Shown piece after piece: positions 43,150 through 52,094 of a DNA stretch of 64,000 nt. Each line of letters starts with the position of its first letter. Position 1 is the first letter of the stretch. The stretch covers positions 1-64,000 of the forward strand of contig JAPHRE010000054.1 of the NCBI GenBank assembly GCA_026195905.1. The letters run 5' to 3'. Source of the stretch: Pseudopelagicola sp. Its GTDB lineage: Bacteria; Pseudomonadota; Alphaproteobacteria; Rhodobacterales; Rhodobacteraceae. Below the pieces are notes generated by a model that was given only the letters and a program-made list of their open reading frames with translations, was not told where the DNA came from and made no database searches. The position numbers and the translations under genes are program-made.

Positions 43150-44442
43150 TTACTTCCCATCCCCTTTTTGTACATTCTGGAACGGGATATTGTCAGCCAT
43201 TTGGTTTAACGCCCGGCGCAGCGGGTCTTCGGTCAGGTGGGCGTACCGCGCGGTCGTTTCTGGCGACTTGTGTCCGAGAAGTTTTCCGATCATCTGAAGA
43301 CTCAATCCTTGTTCAGCCCCGATGGATGCAAATGTGTGGCGCAAATCATGCAGGCGAACATCTGAAATCTCGGCATGATCAGAAATCCGCTTCCATGGAC
43401 GTTTGAGATCGGCGCGGGGTCGATCCGGGCTTCCCCCGGCAATCACATAGGTTCCGACACGGGGCAGGTTTTCCAGAACGTCAATCGCCGCGTTGGAGAG
43501 ATAAACTGTTTTGCGGCCAGTCTTGCTGTCGGGCAGGTGAAGCAGGCCACGCTCCAAGTCCACCTCGGTCCACCGCAAATGCAGGATTTCCCGCAGGCGA
43601 CAACCCGTCAGGAGCAAAAGCCTGGTTGCGCCGATTACGTGGGGGGAAAGAACTTCACGCATATTGCCGTCTTTTGGTCGGTGTTTGATTTTTGCCTCGT
43701 CCCGAAGGGTCCATGGCAGGCCAATTGTCTCCGCCGTCTCCAATGTCCTCGCCAGTCGATCAAGCTCATCTTTACTCAGGAAGCGTTCTTTCGAACCGTC
43801 CTTGAATACCTTCACACCTGCGCAGGGATTCGATGGGACATAGCTGTGGTTCACAGCATAGGTGAAAATTCCTCCCAACAGACGAACTGAGCGGGTTGCC
43901 GTTCCTTTGCCACCGGTGATGATTGAGCGCCCCTTGGCAGTTCGAGTATCTCTTGCCGTCTTTCCCATGGCGACATCGTTCAACATTCGCTCAACATCTT
44001 GCCTTGTCACACTGCTAATCTTCTTTTTTCCAAGAAGGGGTCGAACATGACCATTGATGCGGCCAATGTCGGTCTTGATGGTGCTGGTCTTCTTTGTCGT
44101 CATGCCGTGTTTGATGTACTCGTCACATAGCTCACTCACCGTCATTTCTGACCTCGCCCGCCGTTCCTCTCCGACAAGATCGTTCCCAAGTTGAGCTGAC
44201 GCCAGATAGGTCTCTGCTGCCTTTCTAGCCTCGTCTGCGGTCACAGTCCCGAAAACACCCAGCGACTTTCGACGGGTTGGCGATCCTCGACCGCCGGTGC
44301 GGTACTGCACGACAAAGGTCTTCCTGCCGTTCGGCCAAACCCGAACACCAAAGCCCGGTTGTTTGCCGCACCACACGAAGTAGTCCTTCGCCTTCAGCTC
44401 CAGCTTTTCCACCACAGTCTTTGTCAGTCGATTTTGGGTCAT
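43150..44442 (-). CDS. int: tyrosine-type site-specific integrase
   Basis: A 430-residue integrase: an N-terminal arm-type DNA-binding domain (1-~90, 'PGFGVRVWPNGRKTFVVQY'), a core-binding domain (~105-210) and a catalytic domain with Arg in 'LLTGCRLREILHLRW', 'LHDLRHTFAS' (His-x-x-Arg), 'LLGHKS' and the nucleophile Tyr in 'TTARYAHL'. MTQNRLTK at 44442 is the start; a longer reading would run into the arm sites. The gene lies 168 bp inside the right attachment site, the usual place for a tRNA-integrating element. Confidence 0.94.
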   Translation of the reverse strand: MTQNRLTKTVVEKLELKAKDYFVWCGKQPGFGVRVWPNGRKTFVVQYRTGGRGSPTRRKSLGVFGTVTADEARKAAETYLASAQLGNDLVGEERRARSEMTVSELCDEYIKHGMTTKKTSTIKTDIGRINGHVRPLLGKKKISSVTRQDVERMLNDVAMGKTARDTRTAKGRSIITGGKGTATRSVRLLGGIFTYAVNHSYVPSNPCAGVKVFKDGSKERFLSKDELDRLARTLETAETIGLPWTLRDEAKIKHRPKDGNMREVLSPHVIGATRLLLLTGCRLREILHLRWTEVDLERGLLHLPDSKTGRKTVYLSNAAIDVLENLPRVGTYVIAGGSPDRPRADLKRPWKRISDHAEISDVRLHDLRHTFASIGAEQGLSLQMIGKLLGHKSPETTARYAHLTEDPLRRALNQMADNIPFQNVQKGDGK

Positions 44443-44450
44443 TTTGTCAA

Positions 44451-44472
44451 AGGAAGCACATAGGAAGCACGG
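44451..44472. repeat. right arm-type site upstream of int
   Basis: AGGAAGCACATAGGAAGCAC plus GG matches the left-end site 36717-36738 at 19 of 22 positions and contains the same two direct 8-mers with an 11-bp period. It lies just upstream of the int start, so binding here could also regulate int. Confidence 0.7.
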
Positions 44473-44610
44473 TTTGCGTAAAGTGAGGTAGTTTGGATCG
44501 TTCCACTTCAGGCCGATCCACCTTAACAAAACACTATTTTCTCTATAAAATCAAACTTTACGGTAACTCGTGGTAACAAGAGGAAATATCAGAATTTCTC
44601 ATTCCCTAGC

Positions 44611-44658
44611 CTTCGGGAGGCAGGGGTCGGAGGTTCGAATCCTCTCACTCCGACCAAT
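44611..44658 (+). repeat. attR direct repeat (tRNA-Pro 3' fragment)
   Basis: A 48-bp perfect copy of 36624-36671: the 3' part of tRNA-Pro from the anticodon loop on. It lacks the 5' half and is not a functional tRNA gene. Confidence 0.93.
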
Positions 44659-44663
44659 TAAAC

Positions 44664-44687
44664 AAGGCGCCCTAGGGCGCCTTTTTG
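44664..44687 (+). terminator. rho-independent terminator, originally of tRNA-Pro
   Basis: AAGGCGCC (44664-44671), loop CTAG, GGCGCCTT (44676-44683) and a following T-rich TTTG form a strong terminator. It lies 6 bp after attR, so before insertion it ended the tRNA-Pro transcript. Confidence 0.85.
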
Positions 44688-44734
44688 TTTGGCGATGGGT
44701 CGCGTTGGGGCGGGTTGTGCTTTAGAGACGTCGC

Positions 44735-45844
44735 ATGAACAATGAACCGCTCTTCGAAATATTCCTACAGACGACTCCGGGTCTTGAGATTGTCTTGCGC
44801 GATGAGGCTCTCGCGGCTGGCTTTCGCAAGCCCAAGGCGATGCCGGGTGGCGTGCGGCTTCGCGGAAATTGGCGCGATGTATGGCGTGCCAATCTTGTTT
44901 TGCGCGGTGCGAGTCGCGTGCTTGCGCGGATTGCTGGCTTTCAGGCTATGCACCTCACACAATTGGAAAAATTGGCCTCGGAGATCCCTTGGGTGAAATA
45001 CTTGAGCGCTGATTTTCCGGTGCGTGTGGAGGTGAGTACGCGGGGGTCTAAGATCTATCATGCGGGGGCGGCGCGGGAGCGGGTGGAGCGTGCTTTGGCG
45101 GCGAATGGGATGGCGGTGGATCGGGAGGCGGATGTTTCGGTGCGCCTCAGGATCGAGGATAACCAGTGCGTGTTCTCGCTCGATACGTCTGGCGATCTGC
45201 TTCACAAGCGCGGTTATAAAGAGGCGGTTGCCAAGGCACCAATGCGTGAGACATTGGCGCCGCTTTTCCTGCGTGCTGCGGGGTATGATGGCCAAGAGCC
45301 TGTGCTTGATCCGATGTGTGGATCGGGCACGTTTGTCATTGAGGCCGCCGAAATGGCGATGGGGCTTGCACCGGGGCGCGCGCGCCGGTTTGCGTTTGAG
45401 AAACTGGCGACATTTGATCCCGATGCTTGGGCTGAATTAGTCTCTAATATAGTCTCTAATAAGGCGAAAAACACCTATTTCGGCTCTGACAGAAATGCCG
45501 GGGCCATAGCCGCTGCACAGGCGAATGCGGCGCGCGCCGGGGTGTCGGTGTGCACCGTTTTCAGGGCCGGACCAGTGAGCGAATTGCAACGGCCAGAAGG
45601 GCCAGCGGGGCTTGTCATGGCCAACCCGCCTTATGGGACGAGGATCGGCGACAAGCGCGGTTTGTATGCCTTGCATGGGGCGCTGGGCCAGACGTTGAAA
45701 GAGCGTTTTCAAGGCTGGCGGGTGGCGATTGTCACGACCGAGGAAAGCCTTGCAAGAGCGACGGGATTGCCGTTCCAACCCGCTGGCCCGCAGGTGCCAC
45801 ATGGCGGGCTGAAGGTCCGTCTTTATCAGACAAATCCCCTCTAA
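44735..45844 (+). CDS. THUMP-type class I RNA methyltransferase (RlmL-like)
   Basis: A 369-residue SAM-dependent RNA methyltransferase. The N-terminal ~160 residues form a THUMP-type domain ('VEVSTRGSKIYHAGAARERVERAL'), followed by 'LDPMCGSGTFVIEAAEMA' (SAM site) and 'VMANPPYGTRIG' (NPPY catalytic motif for N-methylation). It resembles the N-terminal half of Escherichia coli RlmL (23S rRNA m2G2445) and TrmN; the target base cannot be decided here. It ends next to the second copy of the 11-bp periodic repeat. Confidence 0.85.
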   Translation: MNNEPLFEIFLQTTPGLEIVLRDEALAAGFRKPKAMPGGVRLRGNWRDVWRANLVLRGASRVLARIAGFQAMHLTQLEKLASEIPWVKYLSADFPVRVEVSTRGSKIYHAGAARERVERALAANGMAVDREADVSVRLRIEDNQCVFSLDTSGDLLHKRGYKEAVAKAPMRETLAPLFLRAAGYDGQEPVLDPMCGSGTFVIEAAEMAMGLAPGRARRFAFEKLATFDPDAWAELVSNIVSNKAKNTYFGSDRNAGAIAAAQANAARAGVSVCTVFRAGPVSELQRPEGPAGLVMANPPYGTRIGDKRGLYALHGALGQTLKERFQGWRVAIVTTEESLARATGLPFQPAGPQVPHGGLKVRLYQTNPL

Positions 45845-45850
45845 AACGCA

Positions 45851-45890
45851 CGTCGGTATTGCGTATGTATTCCGTCTGTATTGCGACAGT
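45851..45890 (-). repeat. AATACnnACG periodic repeat, copy 2
   Basis: On the minus strand ACTGTCGC is followed by AATACAGACG, GAATACATACG and CAATACCGACG. It matches the leuC-leuD element at 30681-30720 with one extra 11-bp unit and lies 7 bp after the methyltransferase stop. Confidence 0.6.
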
Positions 45891-46221
45891 GCGAGTTTGG
45901 CCTCCCAAATACCGCATCCGGGCGCGTCTGGCGCGTATTGCGGAGGGCGCATGCGGCGGTGTCCGGTTGACGAAGTGACCTTGCGTCGGTTCCAGCCCTA
46001 TGGGGCAGGTTGTTGCGAGGTTTGCCAGTTCGCGGTTTTCGAATTCAGCCCTGACTGCTAAAGCCCTTGGCAGAAGACAAACAATGATGTTCGGGTTGGT
46101 TTGGCGACGTTCCGTTTCGGGGTTTCTTGGGCGGCAAGCGCCACTGCTCTGAGTGCGGTTGAGACCTCTGGTCAAGGCATTGGAAACCCGGTAGCGTCTG
46201 CGAAAACGACGAGGATTATTG
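45891..46221. other. 331-bp intergenic region, no gene seen
   Basis: No convincing reading frame or RNA gene is visible between the periodic repeat and the ABC transporter. It should hold the promoter of the transporter operon; I cannot define it. Confidence 0.5.
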
Positions 46222-47922
46222 GTGAGCACATCCCTTCCCAATCAAGGCGCAAGCGGGCAACCGCCCGAAAGCGCGTTTGAGCGCCGCCGCACCATATTGC
46301 GTTACCTTCTCGTAACCAGCGGCGTGGTGAAAGACCCCATTATCATATTGACCTTCCTCAGCAGCCTTTCGCGCACCGGGTTGATGTATTCGATCAACGA
46401 AACGGCACAGAACGCGTCGAAAGGGATTAGCCTTTGGTCGTTTGGCATTGTGGGTTGTGCGTTTGCCATGCTGCTTTGTGGCTACTGGCTTCGGGTGCGG
46501 ATGCATGCGCTTATCACGCGGGTGCGTGAGGAAACGCGTATCCGGCTTGCCCGGACACTTCTTCGGGCGGATATTGATTTTCTACAGACAAGCCCGCATG
46601 GGCAGGTCCATAGCGCGATCACCTATGAAATTGACCAGATGACGGGGGCCATTACGAACATTGTCTCGGCCATTGAGGCGCTTGTCATCATCGTGTTTGT
46701 CGTGCCTTACCTGTTCTGGATCAGTTGGACCTCGGGGGTTGCCACCACGGCGGCGATCGGAATCGGCATTGTGGGTTACCTGTTCTTCGACCGCCCGGCG
46801 CGTAGAAGTATGCGAGTTGCCTCGGATGCGCGCGGGGTCTTTTTTGACCGCGCCCGCGATCTTTTGTCGGGATGGAAGGAACTGCGGTTGCGCAAATCCC
46901 GGCGTCAGGCGCTTGAGGACGAGACCATTGAGGTGATTGGCGAAGTGACCCGCCACACGATCACCGCCGAAAAATACTATGCCATGAGCAATGCCATCGG
47001 ACAGGCGGCGGTCGTGCTGCTGCTTTGTTTTGTGGTGATCGTGATACCGCTTTTGCCGGGCGGCGGCGTTGCGGTGATGTTCCAGGTGCTGACGGTCATT
47101 TTCCTAACCAGCGGACCTATTGAATTGATGTTCGGGGCGTTTCCGGTTCTGAGCCGTGCGGAACATTCCTATTACCGGATTCAGGCTGTTGAACAGGCGC
47201 TTGTTGCGGCGCAGTCCCCTGCGCTTGACGGGCCTGTCACGGCACCTTCGGGCTTCAAGAGCATCCGCCTTGAGGGGATCGAGGCTAAGGTCGGTGAAGC
47301 AGATGGGCACGGGGGCGAAGCCTTTCAGCTTGGCCCGGTGAACCTTGAGTTCAAGCCGGGCGAGACTGTGTTTATCTGTGGCGGCAACGGGTCGGGCAAG
47401 ACGACGCTTCTTGATATTATCACCGGGTTGCGCAACCCGGATGGCGGCGCGATTCTGCTTGATGGTCAGGTTCTTGATGCCGAGAGCCGCGCCGCTTACC
47501 GCGAACTTTTCTCATCGGTGTTTAGCAGTTTCCACCTGTTCTCGCGGGCCTATGGCCTTGGCGAGGACGAGCTTGCGCATTTGAAGCAGCGGATCAACGA
47601 CCTGAACCTCTCAGAGCGGGTTTCGATCCTTGAAGATCGGTTCTCGACGCTGGCGCTTTCGGCGGGGCAAAAGCGGCGGCTGGCGCTTTCGGTGGCTCTT
47701 GCTGAGCGCCGCCCGATCATCGTTCTTGACGAGTTTGCCGCCGACCAAGACCCGGCGCATCGCGCATTCTTTTACGATGTCTTGATCCCTGAATTGTCGA
47801 AAGGCGGTCAGCTTGTCATCGCGATTACGCATGACGACCATCAGTTTCACAAATGCGACCGCCTTATCAAAATGGCAGACGGCAAGGTCGAGAGCATTAC
47901 GACACCGGAACGGGCGGCATGA
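46222..47922 (+). CDS. ABC exporter, cyclic-peptide/lipid type (fused TMD-NBD)
   Basis: A 566-residue half-transporter. Residues ~25-320 carry six membrane helices and the rest the ATPase with Walker A 'ICGGNGSGKTTLLDI', signature 'LALSAGQKRRLAL' and Walker B 'RPIIVLDEFAADQDPAHR'. The order resembles the SyrD/PvdE group. GTG 46222 lies 7 bases after GAGG, a better spacing than the TTG at 46219. With lipid-type enzymes on both strands downstream it may flip a glycolipid. The next gene overlaps by ATGA. Confidence 0.85.
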   Translation: MSTSLPNQGASGQPPESAFERRRTILRYLLVTSGVVKDPIIILTFLSSLSRTGLMYSINETAQNASKGISLWSFGIVGCAFAMLLCGYWLRVRMHALITRVREETRIRLARTLLRADIDFLQTSPHGQVHSAITYEIDQMTGAITNIVSAIEALVIIVFVVPYLFWISWTSGVATTAAIGIGIVGYLFFDRPARRSMRVASDARGVFFDRARDLLSGWKELRLRKSRRQALEDETIEVIGEVTRHTITAEKYYAMSNAIGQAAVVLLLCFVVIVIPLLPGGGVAVMFQVLTVIFLTSGPIELMFGAFPVLSRAEHSYYRIQAVEQALVAAQSPALDGPVTAPSGFKSIRLEGIEAKVGEADGHGGEAFQLGPVNLEFKPGETVFICGGNGSGKTTLLDIITGLRNPDGGAILLDGQVLDAESRAAYRELFSSVFSSFHLFSRAYGLGEDELAHLKQRINDLNLSERVSILEDRFSTLALSAGQKRRLALSVALAERRPIIVLDEFAADQDPAHRAFFYDVLIPELSKGGQLVIAITHDDHQFHKCDRLIKMADGKVESITTPERAA

Positions 47923-48698
47923 GCATCTCGTATACTGTCAGCCGGGGTAGCGCATGGCTTGTTGCGCTTGCGTTGGGGACCACGGGGTTTGTTGTCGTGG
48001 CGGTCAATGTCCTCATCTACTGGGCGCGTGACCTCTATGCGTTCAATCACCCCGAGCGAGTCGCCAGCAAACCGGCCACTGTGAGCCAGACGCTCGCGGA
48101 TCAGATTATCGGGCCGTTTTTCGCGACATGGATGTTGATCTGTGCGCCGATCCTGCTTGTCGGGGTGGTGTCCTTTATCAGTGCGGGCCTGATCGAGTTC
48201 CGCAAATCGGGTTTGGGCACGGCCGCCGATATGCGCCGTATCCGTATTCTGACCGTGACGGTTTGTGTGTTGCAGGCGATGGCCTCGGTTGGGATGATTA
48301 TGTTGAGCCATTTCCGGTTCCCTGACCACCACGAGTTGCACATGGTTGGCTCATATCTGTTTTTCTTTTCGCAGGCTTTTGTGATCGTTTTTGGAGAGGT
48401 GTTGTCGCGCAGCTATGAGAAACAGCCGGATGGGGCGACCTTCCTGAGAGGGGCGGGGGCAAGAATCCGGCGGTGGTATGTCTGGATTCCGATCGGGCTT
48501 GGGGTTGGGTATCTCACGCTGTTTATTCTCAAGGGGTATGATCTTGGGGCAATTTATCCGACGGTCTATTATACCTATACGCTGACCGAGCCGCTTTTGA
48601 TCTCATCGTTTCTTGGGTATTTGCTGACCTATCATTTCGACATGGTCATGGCGCTCGGAGGTTATTTCCGGTCCCGGTCAATGGCACCGAGCATCTGA
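47919..48698 (+). CDS. six-helix membrane protein, Frag1/DRAM/Sfk1-like
   Basis: A 259-residue protein with about six helices. Features such as 'HPERVASKPATVSQTLADQIIGPFF', 'LSHFRFPDHHELHMVGSYLFFF' and a C-terminal 'YTLTEPLLISSFLGYLLTYHFDM' resemble the Frag1/DRAM/Sfk1 family, whose eukaryotic members act in GPI-anchor remodelling and lipid asymmetry. That assignment is tentative. It is coupled to the ABC exporter (ATGA) and its 3' end overlaps the convergent CDP-alcohol gene by 37 bp. Confidence 0.62.
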   Translation: MSISYTVSRGSAWLVALALGTTGFVVVAVNVLIYWARDLYAFNHPERVASKPATVSQTLADQIIGPFFATWMLICAPILLVGVVSFISAGLIEFRKSGLGTAADMRRIRILTVTVCVLQAMASVGMIMLSHFRFPDHHELHMVGSYLFFFSQAFVIVFGEVLSRSYEKQPDGATFLRGAGARIRRWYVWIPIGLGVGYLTLFILKGYDLGAIYPTVYYTYTLTEPLLISSFLGYLLTYHFDMVMALGGYFRSRSMAPSI

Positions 48699-49279
48699 GA
48701 GGCGCGACGGGCGCGTTGCAGGGCCGTGACATGGGCGAGAAGCGCGAAGAGCGCGAGGCCATAGGTCGCGATCCGGGCGCTATGCGCGGGCAGTGCGCCG
48801 GCGAGGACAAGCATCACGCAGAGGAAGATAACCCGCTCCATGCGTTCGAAGAAATCGGGCCAATTGTCATTGTGGACCGGGGTTTCGATGGCGGTGCGGG
48901 CTTTGGCGTAGCTTGTGAAGAGGCTTCCCGAGAGGGCGAAAAGGGCCAGCGGCCACGCGTTGTGCATATAGCCGAGCGTCGCCAGAACAATCAGTTCTTG
49001 GTAGCGATCCACCATCGCATCGAAATAGCCGCCCCGGCGCGACCGCATATTGCGCCGCCGTGCGACGGCACCGTCGAGCGCGTCGAACACGAAGGAAAGC
49101 GCGAGGGTCAGGCCGTAGACGAGGGGCAGGCCATGCCAAAGGTAGAGGCCAGAGACCAGGGTCACGAGGATCAGTCCGGTGAACGTCACCTGATTGGGGG
49201 TCATGCGCGCCCGCACGAGCGGCGTGGCCATAGCCTCCCAGAGCGGATCAATCTTTGTTTTAATGAGACCGTCGATCAT
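48662..49279 (-). CDS. CDP-alcohol phosphatidyltransferase
   Basis: A 205-residue membrane enzyme with the complete family motif D-x2-DG-x2-AR-x8-G-x3-D-x3-D: 'DALDGAVAR' followed by 'GGYFDAMVD' about residues 66-91. It moves a phospho-alcohol head group from, or onto, a CDP-activated partner. 'TPNQVTFTGL' upstream is typical. Because ino1 and a PimA-like glycosyltransferase are in the window, phosphatidylinositol(-phosphate) synthase-like chemistry is a good guess. The FGGY kinase gene ends 11 bp upstream on the same strand. Confidence 0.85.
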   Translation of the reverse strand: MIDGLIKTKIDPLWEAMATPLVRARMTPNQVTFTGLILVTLVSGLYLWHGLPLVYGLTLALSFVFDALDGAVARRRNMRSRRGGYFDAMVDRYQELIVLATLGYMHNAWPLALFALSGSLFTSYAKARTAIETPVHNDNWPDFFERMERVIFLCVMLVLAGALPAHSARIATYGLALFALLAHVTALQRARRASQMLGAIDRDRK

Positions 49280-49290
49280 GGGGGCGGTTC

Positions 49291-50829
49291 CTATGGGTAG
49301 GTCTTGAGGATGGCGCGGCGGATTTTGTCGAGTCGGGCGTTACGGTCTGACAGCGCGGCGACGCGGGCTGGATCGGGGGCAAAGACGGCCGTTGTCCGGG
49401 TGCGCAGCGTTGCTGCGGCGTCGCGGGCGGAAGGTGCCCAGCCCAAGGTTTTCGCGGCAAGCGTGGCGGTGCCGAGCACCCCGGCGTGCCGTGCTTCGCC
49501 GACCCAGACCTCGCGGTTGAGTGCGTCGGCAACGGTTTGCCCGAAAGCTGCGTTGGCGGCGACACCGCCGACCATCGAGATCGGGCCGTCTTTGTGAACC
49601 GCACGTTCCTGCATCAATTTTCCGTAGGACCAACGCAGATTAAGCGCGACCCCTTCCAGCGCGGCCCGGCGCAGGGCGCGGGCGTCATGATGCAGAGCAA
49701 GGCCATGAAACACGCCGCGCAGGGCTTCGTTGTCGACCGGCACACGTTCCCCGGCCAACCAGGGCAGGAAGAACGGGTCGTCGCCTTGGGGGGCGCCCAT
49801 ATCATCGAACGCGCCGTTGAGCGCCTCGCCTTCTGTTTCCCCGCCGCTGATGCGGACGGCCCATTCCAGCGCCGAGCCTGCATTTTCCTGCGAGGCGATG
49901 AGAAGCGGGCGATACGCCAGGCTTGAAGAGATCGTGGCATAGGAATTGGCGACCGACAGAACCCGACCGGGCATAAAGCCCGCGATCCAACAGCTTGTGG
50001 CGGCGGCGATGTGCAGCGCGCCATCGGCAACCTGCCCCGAGCCGAGCGCGGCGGCGGTTACGTCCGATGTGCCGCCCAGAACAAGGGTTGATGCGGCAAG
50101 GCCGAGGTCGGCGGCGGCTTGCGGTGTCAGCGAGCCGACGATATCTTCGCCATCCACCATTTCGGGCATACGGTCGAGTGCGATTCCGGTCATCTCGGAT
50201 AGGGCAGGCGACCAACCCTCGCGGCCCGGACGGGTATCCATAAGCCAACTGAGGTTGGCGCTTTCGGGGCAGGTCGTAAATCGGCCTGTGGCGCGATGCA
50301 GGAGCCAATCTTTGACATCGAGAATCCAGCGGGTCTGATGGTAGATGTCCGGCTCTTGGGCCTTGATCCAGAGGATTTTGGCAGTCGGGTCCATGCCATT
50401 GCGGGCCGGTGCCCCGTTGGCAAGGCGCAGCCAGCGGGCGAGTTTGTCGATGCGGTAGCCGTAAACGGACGGCGCGCCGCCGATCAAGGCGCGACCCGTC
50501 TCTGCGGCGCGTTTGTCGAGCCATGTCAGGCAGGGGCGCAGGGCGTTCCCGTGCTCGTCGGCACAGATGACACCGCAGAGCTGGCTTGAAAAGACAAGTG
50601 CCGCTGCGCGGTCCCGCAGGGAGGGCACGGCCTCGCGCAGGGTTTCAAGCGCGCGGGCAAGTGCAGACCACCAATCGGTCGGGTTCTGTTCGGCGATGCC
50701 ACCCGTGGCAAGAGAAAGGGGGTAGGTTTCGGTTGCGCGCGCCAGAAGGCGCAAGTCGCCGTCCACCACGCCGACCTTGACGCCGGATGTGCCGAAATCG
50801 GCGGAAATGACGAGATCGCCCTTCGGCAC
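49291..50829 (-). CDS. FGGY family carbohydrate kinase
   Basis: A 512-residue kinase of the xylulokinase/glycerol kinase family. 'SADFGTSGVKVGVVD' (~residue 10) is the phosphate-1 motif, 'QENAGSALEWAV' and 'GPISMVGGVAANAAFGQTVAD' (~420) the adenosine-binding part of the actin-like fold. The GTG start follows AAGGAAG. FGGY substrates range from glycerol to pentitols and inositol-like polyols; placement between a CDP-alcohol transferase and a glycosyltransferase suggests that it phosphorylates a polyol head group. Confidence 0.83.
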   Translation of the reverse strand: MPKGDLVISADFGTSGVKVGVVDGDLRLLARATETYPLSLATGGIAEQNPTDWWSALARALETLREAVPSLRDRAAALVFSSQLCGVICADEHGNALRPCLTWLDKRAAETGRALIGGAPSVYGYRIDKLARWLRLANGAPARNGMDPTAKILWIKAQEPDIYHQTRWILDVKDWLLHRATGRFTTCPESANLSWLMDTRPGREGWSPALSEMTGIALDRMPEMVDGEDIVGSLTPQAAADLGLAASTLVLGGTSDVTAAALGSGQVADGALHIAAATSCWIAGFMPGRVLSVANSYATISSSLAYRPLLIASQENAGSALEWAVRISGGETEGEALNGAFDDMGAPQGDDPFFLPWLAGERVPVDNEALRGVFHGLALHHDARALRRAALEGVALNLRWSYGKLMQERAVHKDGPISMVGGVAANAAFGQTVADALNREVWVGEARHAGVLGTATLAAKTLGWAPSARDAAATLRTRTTAVFAPDPARVAALSDRNARLDKIRRAILKTYP

Positions 50830-50898
50830 CGGGTCTTCCTTTCAGTCAGGTAATGCGCGCGCAAGCTGTCATGGAACCGTTGATTTGGCAACCACGCT

Positions 50899-52005
50899 TC
50901 AGGCCAAAGCGGATGTATAAAGCGCCAGATATTGGGGGCCAACACTCTTTACATCAAAGGCAGCCGCGCGCTTGGCGCACCAAGCCCTAAGACGGGCATG
51001 TTCGTCGGGATTTTCGGCAAGGGAGATAATCCGTTCGGCCAGAGCCATTGCGTCGCCGGGCGGCACGAGGAGCGCCGTGCCGTCACCGTCGAGAACCGAT
51101 GCATAACCGGCGTTTTGGGCTGCAATAGGGACTGTTCCGGCGGACATGGCCTCGATCAGGACGAGGCCGAAGCTCTCGCCGCCGAGGGCGGGGGCCACGA
51201 AGACATCCGCGTCGGCGATCAAGGCGCGGGCGGCGGTTGCATCGGGGGGCGGCAGGAACCGGACCGAAGGATAAGGCGCGGCCTTGGTGCGAAGCTCTTC
51301 CTCCAGGGCACCGCTTCCGGCGATGGTCAGGGTTGCGCGGGGCAGGGCGGTGACGACCTTGGGCCACGCCTCCAGCAGAACCTGAACGCCTTTGCGATCT
51401 TCGAGGCGACCCATGTAGACGATTTGCGGCGCTTCGAGGCGCAGGGGCATATCGCGGTGGGCGGCCCGCCACTCAGAGAGGTCAATGGTTGGCGGCAGGA
51501 TTGCAGGAAGCGGATTTGCGCCGCGGTTTTGCCATTGTGCGAGGGGCGCGCGGGACGGCACGACGATGCGGGACAGTCGCGCGTTGAAATAGTCCGCAGC
51601 CTTGCCAAGCGCCCAAGCGAGGGGATCGCGTCCGCCTTCGGGCAAGGTTGCATGAAACGTCGCGACCGAAGGCAGCGAGAGCGCGCGCCAGACCTGCCAC
51701 GGGAGCAATGGTGTCCAGGGCGTATGAAGATGCACAACATCGCCGCCCCATGCGCGAAGCGTGTCGACCGTGGCGGCGATTTCGGCCCGTCCTGCGCGGG
51801 TCAACTCAAAGCGCGTTCCGTGCACCGAGATATCGCGCGCCCGTCCAAGCGGGATCACGTTGGGCGCTGAGGGGCCATGTCCGGGCGGTGCGATAATGCG
51901 GGTTTCGTGGCCCTCGGCCTCGAGCCACGCACAGAGATCCCTTATGTGGGTTTGCACGCCGCCGGGGCGGTCCATAGAATAAGGAGTGATCTGGATGATT
52001 TTCAT
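50899..52005 (-). CDS. GT4 glycosyltransferase, PimA-like
   Basis: A 368-residue GT-B enzyme. The N-terminus 'IIQITPYSMDRPGGVQTHIRDL' matches the PimA/GT4 start, 'VVHLHTPWTPLLPWQVWRAL' and 'SVATFHATLP' follow, and the C-terminal domain has 'VYMGRLEDRKGVQVLLEAW' and 'PALGGESFGLVLIEAMSAG' (Glu-x7-Glu donor site). PimA adds mannose to phosphatidylinositol in actinobacteria. A similar lipid substrate is plausible here given ino1 and the CDP-alcohol transferase. MKIIQITPYS at 52005 is the start. The gene diverges from the NTP-transferase. Confidence 0.8.
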   Translation of the reverse strand: MKIIQITPYSMDRPGGVQTHIRDLCAWLEAEGHETRIIAPPGHGPSAPNVIPLGRARDISVHGTRFELTRAGRAEIAATVDTLRAWGGDVVHLHTPWTPLLPWQVWRALSLPSVATFHATLPEGGRDPLAWALGKAADYFNARLSRIVVPSRAPLAQWQNRGANPLPAILPPTIDLSEWRAAHRDMPLRLEAPQIVYMGRLEDRKGVQVLLEAWPKVVTALPRATLTIAGSGALEEELRTKAAPYPSVRFLPPPDATAARALIADADVFVAPALGGESFGLVLIEAMSAGTVPIAAQNAGYASVLDGDGTALLVPPGDAMALAERIISLAENPDEHARLRAWCAKRAAAFDVKSVGPQYLALYTSALA

Positions 52006-52094
52006 GGGTGGCTCGGGTGTCCCAACTTGCGGATGAAACAGCCCTACCATAGGGTCATGCGCGTATTCGAGCGGTTTCAGGAAGGCATCCTCTC

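Larger units (their letters stand above)
36624..44658. mobile_element. integrative element in tRNA-Pro, ~8.0 kb
   Basis: The element is bounded by 48-bp perfect direct repeats of the tRNA-Pro 3' part (36624-36671 and 44611-44658). It carries a tyrosine integrase gene next to the right end, an excisionase-like HTH gene, two small genes and arm-type repeats at both ends. Cargo is the GHKL-nuclease/small protein/nucleosidase operon and a broken DNA-glycosylase-like gene. There are no replication, conjugation or phage structural genes, so it is a small non-self-transmissible island. Confidence 0.92.

Noticed and set aside
44611-44658. Second tRNA-Pro gene
   Set aside because: Only the 3' part from the anticodon loop on is present; it is the right attachment site.
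45732-46241. 169-codon minus-strand frame behind the RNA methyltransferase
   Set aside because: It overlaps the end of that gene and the periodic repeat and has Arg-rich composition; no ribosome site.
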